Assembly: GCA_934675465.1 (NCBI GenBank)
Contig: CAKUQM010000001.1
Location: 1 to 64,000 of the forward strand
Reading direction: 5' to 3'
Origin: an uncultured Erysipelotrichaceae bacterium
GTDB lineage: Bacteria; Bacillota_I; Bacilli_A; Erysipelotrichales; Erysipelotrichaceae
Length of the DNA stretch: 64,000 bases
Positions 60,063 through 64,000 of this stretch are shown in pieces. The notes beneath the pieces were generated by a model. It saw nothing but the letters and a program-made list of their open reading frames with translations. It was not told where the DNA came from and ran no database searches. Numbering within the stretch: the stretch's first letter is position 1; the number at the start of each line of letters is the position of its first letter. The translations under genes were made by a program, and so were the position numbers.

Positions 60063-60473
60063 ATGCCTACAATTAATCAATTAGTAAGAAAAGGTAGAAC
60101 AGCTAGAACATTTAAGTCAAAGTCACCTGCATTAAACAGAGGCTATAACTCATTAAAGTCTAGACCTATCGAATTGGCATCCCCTCAAAAAAGAGGTGTA
60201 TGTACCAGAGTTGGTACAATGACTCCAAAGAAGCCTAACTCAGCTCTAAGAAAGTATGCCCGTGTTAGATTAAGTAATGGTATGGAAGTTACTGCTTATA
60301 TTCCAGGTATCGGCCATAACCTACAAGAACACTCAGTTGTACTTATCAGAGGTGGTAGAGTTAAGGACTTACCAGGTGTTAGATACCATATCATCAGAGG
60401 TACATTAGACTGTGCTGGCGTAAACAATCGTAAACAAGGTCGTTCACTTTACGGTGCAAAGAGACCTAAATAA
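60063..60473 (+). CDS. rpsL: Ribosomal protein S12
   Basis: 136 residues. PTINQLVRKGR at the start, TPKKPNSALRKYARVRL and GHNLQEHSVVLIRGGRVKDL are the conserved segments around the decoding centre, including the PKKPNSALRK and GGRVKDLPGV regions linked to streptomycin response. AAAGGAG precedes the ATG. First gene of rpsL-rpsG-fusA-tuf. Confidence 0.98.
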   Translation: MPTINQLVRKGRTARTFKSKSPALNRGYNSLKSRPIELASPQKRGVCTRVGTMTPKKPNSALRKYARVRLSNGMEVTAYIPGIGHNLQEHSVVLIRGGRVKDLPGVRYHIIRGTLDCAGVNNRKQGRSLYGAKRPK

Positions 60474-60497
60474 GACATGAAAGGAGATTAAAATAGT

Positions 60498-60968
60498 ATG
60501 CCAAGAAAAGGACATATCGCGAAAAGAGATGTATTAGCAGATCCAATTTATAATTCAAAGCTAGTTACTCGTTTAATCAACAAAATCATGTTAGACGGTA
60601 AAAAAGACGTAGCTGAAAACATTCTATATAATGCATTTCAAATCGTAGAAGAAAAAACTGGCCAACAACCAATGGAAGTGTTTGAAAAGGCACTTGACAA
60701 TGTAATGCCAGAATTAGAATTAAAGTTAAGAAGAGTTGGTGGTGCAAACTACCAAGTTCCAGTTGAAGTTTCAAGAGAAAGAAGATTAACATTAGGTCTT
60801 AGATGGATCGTTAACTATGCTCGTTTAAGAAGTGAAAAGACTATGGAACTTAGATTAGCAAACGAAATCATCGATGCTTCAAACGGTGTTGGACAATCTG
60901 TTAAGAAGAAAGAAGACACTCATAAGATGGCTGATGCTAATAAGGCATTCGCACATTTCCGCTGGTAA
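60498..60968 (+). CDS. rpsG: Ribosomal protein S7
   Basis: 156 residues. RKGHIAKRDVLADPIYNSKL at the start and RLANEIIDASNGVG, KKEDTHKMADANKAFAHFRW at the end are standard. S7 starts assembly of the 30S head. AAAGGAG precedes the ATG, 24 bases behind rpsL. Confidence 0.98.
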   Translation: MPRKGHIAKRDVLADPIYNSKLVTRLINKIMLDGKKDVAENILYNAFQIVEEKTGQQPMEVFEKALDNVMPELELKLRRVGGANYQVPVEVSRERRLTLGLRWIVNYARLRSEKTMELRLANEIIDASNGVGQSVKKKEDTHKMADANKAFAHFRW

Positions 60969-60983
60969 TAGGAAAGGAATATT

Positions 60984-63080
60984 ATGACAAGACAGTATAG
61001 CTTAGAAAATACTAGAAATATCGGTATCATGGCTCACATCGATGCTGGTAAGACAACTTGTACTGAACGTATTCTTTTCTTCACTGGTAAGACTCATAAG
61101 ATCGGTGAAACACATGATGGTGCTTCACAAATGGACTGGATGGCTCAAGAACAAGAAAGAGGTATCACTATCACTAGTGCTGCCACTACTACATTCTGGG
61201 CTGGTAAGGATCATCAATATCCTAAACATCGTATCAACATTATCGATACACCAGGACACGTTGACTTCACTGTAGAAGTTGAAAGATCTCTAAGAGTACT
61301 AGATGGTGCTGTTACTGTATTAGATGCTAAGGCAGGTGTTGAACCTCAAACTGAAACAGTATGGCGTCAAGCAACAACATATGGTGTTCCAAGAATTGTA
61401 TTCTGTAACAAAATGGATGCTACAGGTGCTGACTTCTTAATGTCAGTTAGATCAATCGGTAATAGATTAGCTGCTAAGGCTGCTGCAATCCAAATGCCAA
61501 TTGGTGCTGAAAATACATTCAGAGGAATCATCGATCTTATTGAACGTAAACAATATATATACAATAATGACCAAGGTACAGATATCACTTGTACTGAAAT
61601 CGATGAACAATTCAAGGAAGAAGCTGAATTATTAAGAAGCGAACTTCTTGAAGTATTGTCAGAATATGATGATGAATTAATGGAAAAATTCCTTGAAGGC
61701 GAAGAAGTTGATATCGCATTAATCAAGAAGACAATTAGAAAAGCTGTTATCGGCGCTGATTTCTTCCCAGTATTATGTGGTTCTGCTTACAAGAACAAGG
61801 GTATCCAATTATTATTAGATGCTGTTATCGATTACCTACCTTCTCCACTAGATGTACCATCTATTAAGGGTGTTACACTTGATGGTGCTGAAGAAGCTAG
61901 ACATCCAAGTGACAGCGAACCATTCTCTGCATTAGCATTTAAGGTTATGACTGACCCATTCGTAGGTAGATTAACATACTTCAGAGTTTACTCTGGTGTT
62001 GCTACTGCTGGTAGTTATATATTAAATGCTACTAAGGATAAGAAAGAAAGATTTGGTAGACTTGTACAAATGCATGCTAACCACCGTGCTGAAATTGAAG
62101 AAGTTGATGCTGGTGATATCGCTGCTGCTGTAGGTCTAAAAGATACTACTACAGGTGATACATTATGTGATGAAAAGAACCCTATTATTCTTGAATCAAT
62201 GGTATTTCCTGAACCAGTTATCCAAATGTCAGTTGAGCCAAAGACAAAGGCTGACTCTGATAAGATGGACATGGCTTTAGCTAAGTTAGCTGAAGAAGAC
62301 CCAACTTTCAGAACATATACTGATGAAGAAACAGGACAAACTATCATCGCTGGTATGGGTGAACTTCACTTAGATATCATCGTAGATAGATTAAAGAGAG
62401 AATTCAAGGTTGAATGTAACATCGGTGCTCCACAAGTTGCCTTCAGAGAGACAATCAGAAAAGCTGCTGACTGTGAAGGTAAGTTCGTTAGACAATCTGG
62501 TGGTAGAGGCCAATACGGTCACGTTTGGATCAAGTTTGAACCAAATGAAGAAGGTAAGGGCTTTGAATTCATCGACGCTGTTGTCGGCGGTTCTGTTCCA
62601 AGAGAATATATCAAGCCAACTCAAGAAGGTTTGGTTGCTGCATTAAACAACGGTCTAGTTGCTGGCTACCCAGTAGTTGACATCAAGGCTACATTGTTTG
62701 ATGGTTCATACCACGAAGTCGACTCTTCAGAAATGGCGTTCAAGACTGCTGCTTCACTAGCATTAAAAGAAGCTGCTAAGAAGTGTGATCCAGTATTACT
62801 TGAACCTATCATGGACGTTGAAGTAACTGCACCAAGTGAATACTTAGGTTCAGTTATGGGTGATGTTACAAAAAGACGTGGTCAAATTAGAGACCAAGAA
62901 GAAAGAGGAAACGCTATCGTTATTAGAGCATACGTACCTCTATCTGAAATGTTCGGTTATGCTACTGACTTAAGATCATTCACTCAAGGTCGTGGTAACT
63001 ACATGATGCAAATGGATCACTACTCAGAAGTTCCAAAGAGCATCGCTGAAAGTATTGCAAAGAAAAACGCTAAAGACTAA
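60984..63080 (+). CDS. fusA: Elongation factor G
   Basis: 698 residues. G1 AHIDAGKTT (17-25), G2/switch region with ERGITITSAATT, DTPGHVDF, NKMDATGAD and SAYKNKG make the GTPase domain; domains II-V follow with the GSVPREYIKPTQEG and GYATDLRSFTQGRG segments. It moves tRNAs and mRNA after peptide bond formation. 15 bases behind rpsG, with AGGAAAGGA. Confidence 0.98.
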   Translation: MTRQYSLENTRNIGIMAHIDAGKTTCTERILFFTGKTHKIGETHDGASQMDWMAQEQERGITITSAATTTFWAGKDHQYPKHRINIIDTPGHVDFTVEVERSLRVLDGAVTVLDAKAGVEPQTETVWRQATTYGVPRIVFCNKMDATGADFLMSVRSIGNRLAAKAAAIQMPIGAENTFRGIIDLIERKQYIYNNDQGTDITCTEIDEQFKEEAELLRSELLEVLSEYDDELMEKFLEGEEVDIALIKKTIRKAVIGADFFPVLCGSAYKNKGIQLLLDAVIDYLPSPLDVPSIKGVTLDGAEEARHPSDSEPFSALAFKVMTDPFVGRLTYFRVYSGVATAGSYILNATKDKKERFGRLVQMHANHRAEIEEVDAGDIAAAVGLKDTTTGDTLCDEKNPIILESMVFPEPVIQMSVEPKTKADSDKMDMALAKLAEEDPTFRTYTDEETGQTIIAGMGELHLDIIVDRLKREFKVECNIGAPQVAFRETIRKAADCEGKFVRQSGGRGQYGHVWIKFEPNEEGKGFEFIDAVVGGSVPREYIKPTQEGLVAALNNGLVAGYPVVDIKATLFDGSYHEVDSSEMAFKTAASLALKEAAKKCDPVLLEPIMDVEVTAPSEYLGSVMGDVTKRRGQIRDQEERGNAIVIRAYVPLSEMFGYATDLRSFTQGRGNYMMQMDHYSEVPKSIAESIAKKNAKD

Positions 63081-63135
63081 TTGAATATTAGTACGTTTTA
63101 TCTTAAAATTAATTTGCTAAACAGGAGGAAAACAA

Positions 63136-64000
63136 ATGGCAAAAGAAAAATTTGACCGTTCATTAGAACATGTCAATATTGGTACTATCGGTCACGTTGA
63201 CCATGGTAAAACAACATTAACTGCTGCTATCACAAAAAGATTAGCTGAAAAGGGTCAAGCTGAATTCAAGGCATATGACCAAATCGATGGTGCTCCAGAA
63301 GAAAAAGCTAGAGGTATCACTATCAATACTGCACACGTTGAATATAAGACTGCAAAGAGACACTATGCTCACGTTGACTGCCCAGGACACGCTGACTATG
63401 TTAAGAACATGATCACTGGTGCTGCTCAAATGGATGGTGCTATCCTTGTTGTTGCTGCTACTGATGGACCAATGCCTCAAACTAGAGAACACATCTTACT
63501 TGCTAGACAAGTTGGTGTACCTAAAATTGTTGTATTCTTAAACAAGTGCGATATGGTTGATGATGAAGAATTAATCGACTTAGTTGAAATGGAAGTTAGA
63601 GAATTATTAGATGAATACGGATTTGACGGTGACAACTGCCCAATCATCAGAGGTTCAGCTCTTAAGGCTCTTGAAGGCGATCCAGCTTATGAAGCTAAGA
63701 TTGATGAATTAATGGATGCTGTAGATGAATACATCCCATCACCTGCAAGAGAAATGGATAAGCCATTCTTAATGTCTGTAGAAGACGTATTCACAATCAC
63801 TGGTCGTGGTACAGTTGCTACTGGTAGAGTAGAACGTGGTGTTGCTCACTTAAACGATGAAGTTGAAATCGTTGGTATCAAGCCTACAAGAAAGACAGTT
63901 ATTACTGGTCTTGAAATGTTCAGAAAGCAATTAGACTTAGCTGAAGCAGGCGATAACATCGGTGCATTACTTCGTGGTGTAAACAGAGATGAAATCGAAA
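63136..64000 (+). CDS. tuf: Elongation factor Tu (3' part beyond window)
   Basis: 288 of about 395 codons are visible; the window ends within the gene. ACAGGAGGAAAACAA precedes the ATG at 63136. GHVDHGKTT (19-27), RGITINTAHVEY, DCPGHADYV, NKCDMVDD and the start of domain II (GRGTVATGRVERG) are complete. It brings aminoacyl-tRNA to the ribosome. Last known gene of the str operon. Confidence 0.97.
   Translation, partial: MAKEKFDRSLEHVNIGTIGHVDHGKTTLTAAITKRLAEKGQAEFKAYDQIDGAPEEKARGITINTAHVEYKTAKRHYAHVDCPGHADYVKNMITGAAQMDGAILVVAATDGPMPQTREHILLARQVGVPKIVVFLNKCDMVDDEELIDLVEMEVRELLDEYGFDGDNCPIIRGSALKALEGDPAYEAKIDELMDAVDEYIPSPAREMDKPFLMSVEDVFTITGRGTVATGRVERGVAHLNDEVEIVGIKPTRKTVITGLEMFRKQLDLAEAGDNIGALLRGVNRDEIE

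Noticed and set aside
1..64000. CRISPR arrays, prophage or integrative element
   Set aside because: No spaced short direct repeats, integrase, phage structural genes or attachment-site pairs were seen; the only mobile DNA found is IS605-type.

Overview
The window looks like chromosomal DNA of a low-GC, anaerobic, fermentative Bacillota, most plausibly Erysipelotrichia or a close relative. Evidence seen: AT-rich genome, AGGAGG-type ribosome binding sites, standard code with TGA used as a stop, a pyrophosphate-type phosphofructokinase, a type III glutamine synthetase, an arginine deiminase pathway, queH-type queuosine synthesis, oleate hydratase and IS200/IS605-type elements. The class assignment is inference.

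Layout. 1-1.5 kb: an orphan tnpB (RNA-guided nuclease) with its right end, next to a second right-end-like hairpin. 1.5-6 kb, minus strand: pfp, then the housekeeping run rpmE, tdk, prfA, prmC. 6-18.7 kb: a sugar/aglycone locus. A lactose/cellobiose-type PTS (IIA, IIB, IIC), two unknown small proteins, three paralogous FMN/4Fe-4S/FAD enoate-reductase-like enzymes, a 6-phospho-beta-glucosidase and a HAD phosphatase lie on the minus strand, opposite a PRD-type PTS regulator. 18.8-21.5 kb: a polar amino acid ABC importer opposite an Rrf2 regulator. 21.5-30 kb: aminopeptidase, HlyIII-like protein, argS, and the arginine deiminase operon (arcA, arcB, arcC, YfcC-type permease) with a cre site and a leader terminator. 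30.67-30.96 kb: two identical tRNA-Arg(UCU) genes. 31-34 kb: J-domain and zinc-ribbon membrane proteins, gapA, a lipoprotein. 34.3-39.6 kb: RidA, PTS EIIBC, PLP aminotransferase and a YheO-type regulator, opposite a second GH1 gene. 39.8-43.6 kb: pyridoxal kinase, ilvE, glnA type III. 43.6-44.9 kb: an unassigned structured RNA with its own promoter and terminator, a cluster of DnaA-box-like 9-mers, and a possible PBECR4-like nuclease-fold gene. 44.9-53 kb: nnr, pseudouridine synthase, deoC, galM and tgt-queA-queH. 53-55.2 kb: an IS605-type element (tnpA, tnpB) sitting directly behind the queH stop codon. 55.2-59.8 kb: ferredoxin-like protein with an Fnr/Crp regulator, oleate hydratase, TetR regulator, HdeD-like membrane protein. 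60 kb to the end: the str operon (rpsL, rpsG, fusA, tuf, the last cut by the window end).

How the genes work together. The 6-18.7 kb locus reads as a unit that imports a beta-glucoside by PTS, hydrolyses the 6-phospho-glucoside and reduces the freed, probably unsaturated, aglycone with one of three dedicated enoate reductases. This is the best candidate for an undescribed pathway here; substrate and products are inference. The arginine deiminase genes give ATP and ammonia from arginine under apparent CcpA control. Several genes (argS, the Rrf2 regulator, the PRD regulator, nnr, tgt) have a -10 element 6-10 bases before the start codon and no ribosome binding site, so leaderless mRNAs appear common. 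Nearly all genes left of 43.6 kb point left, and the str operon points right.
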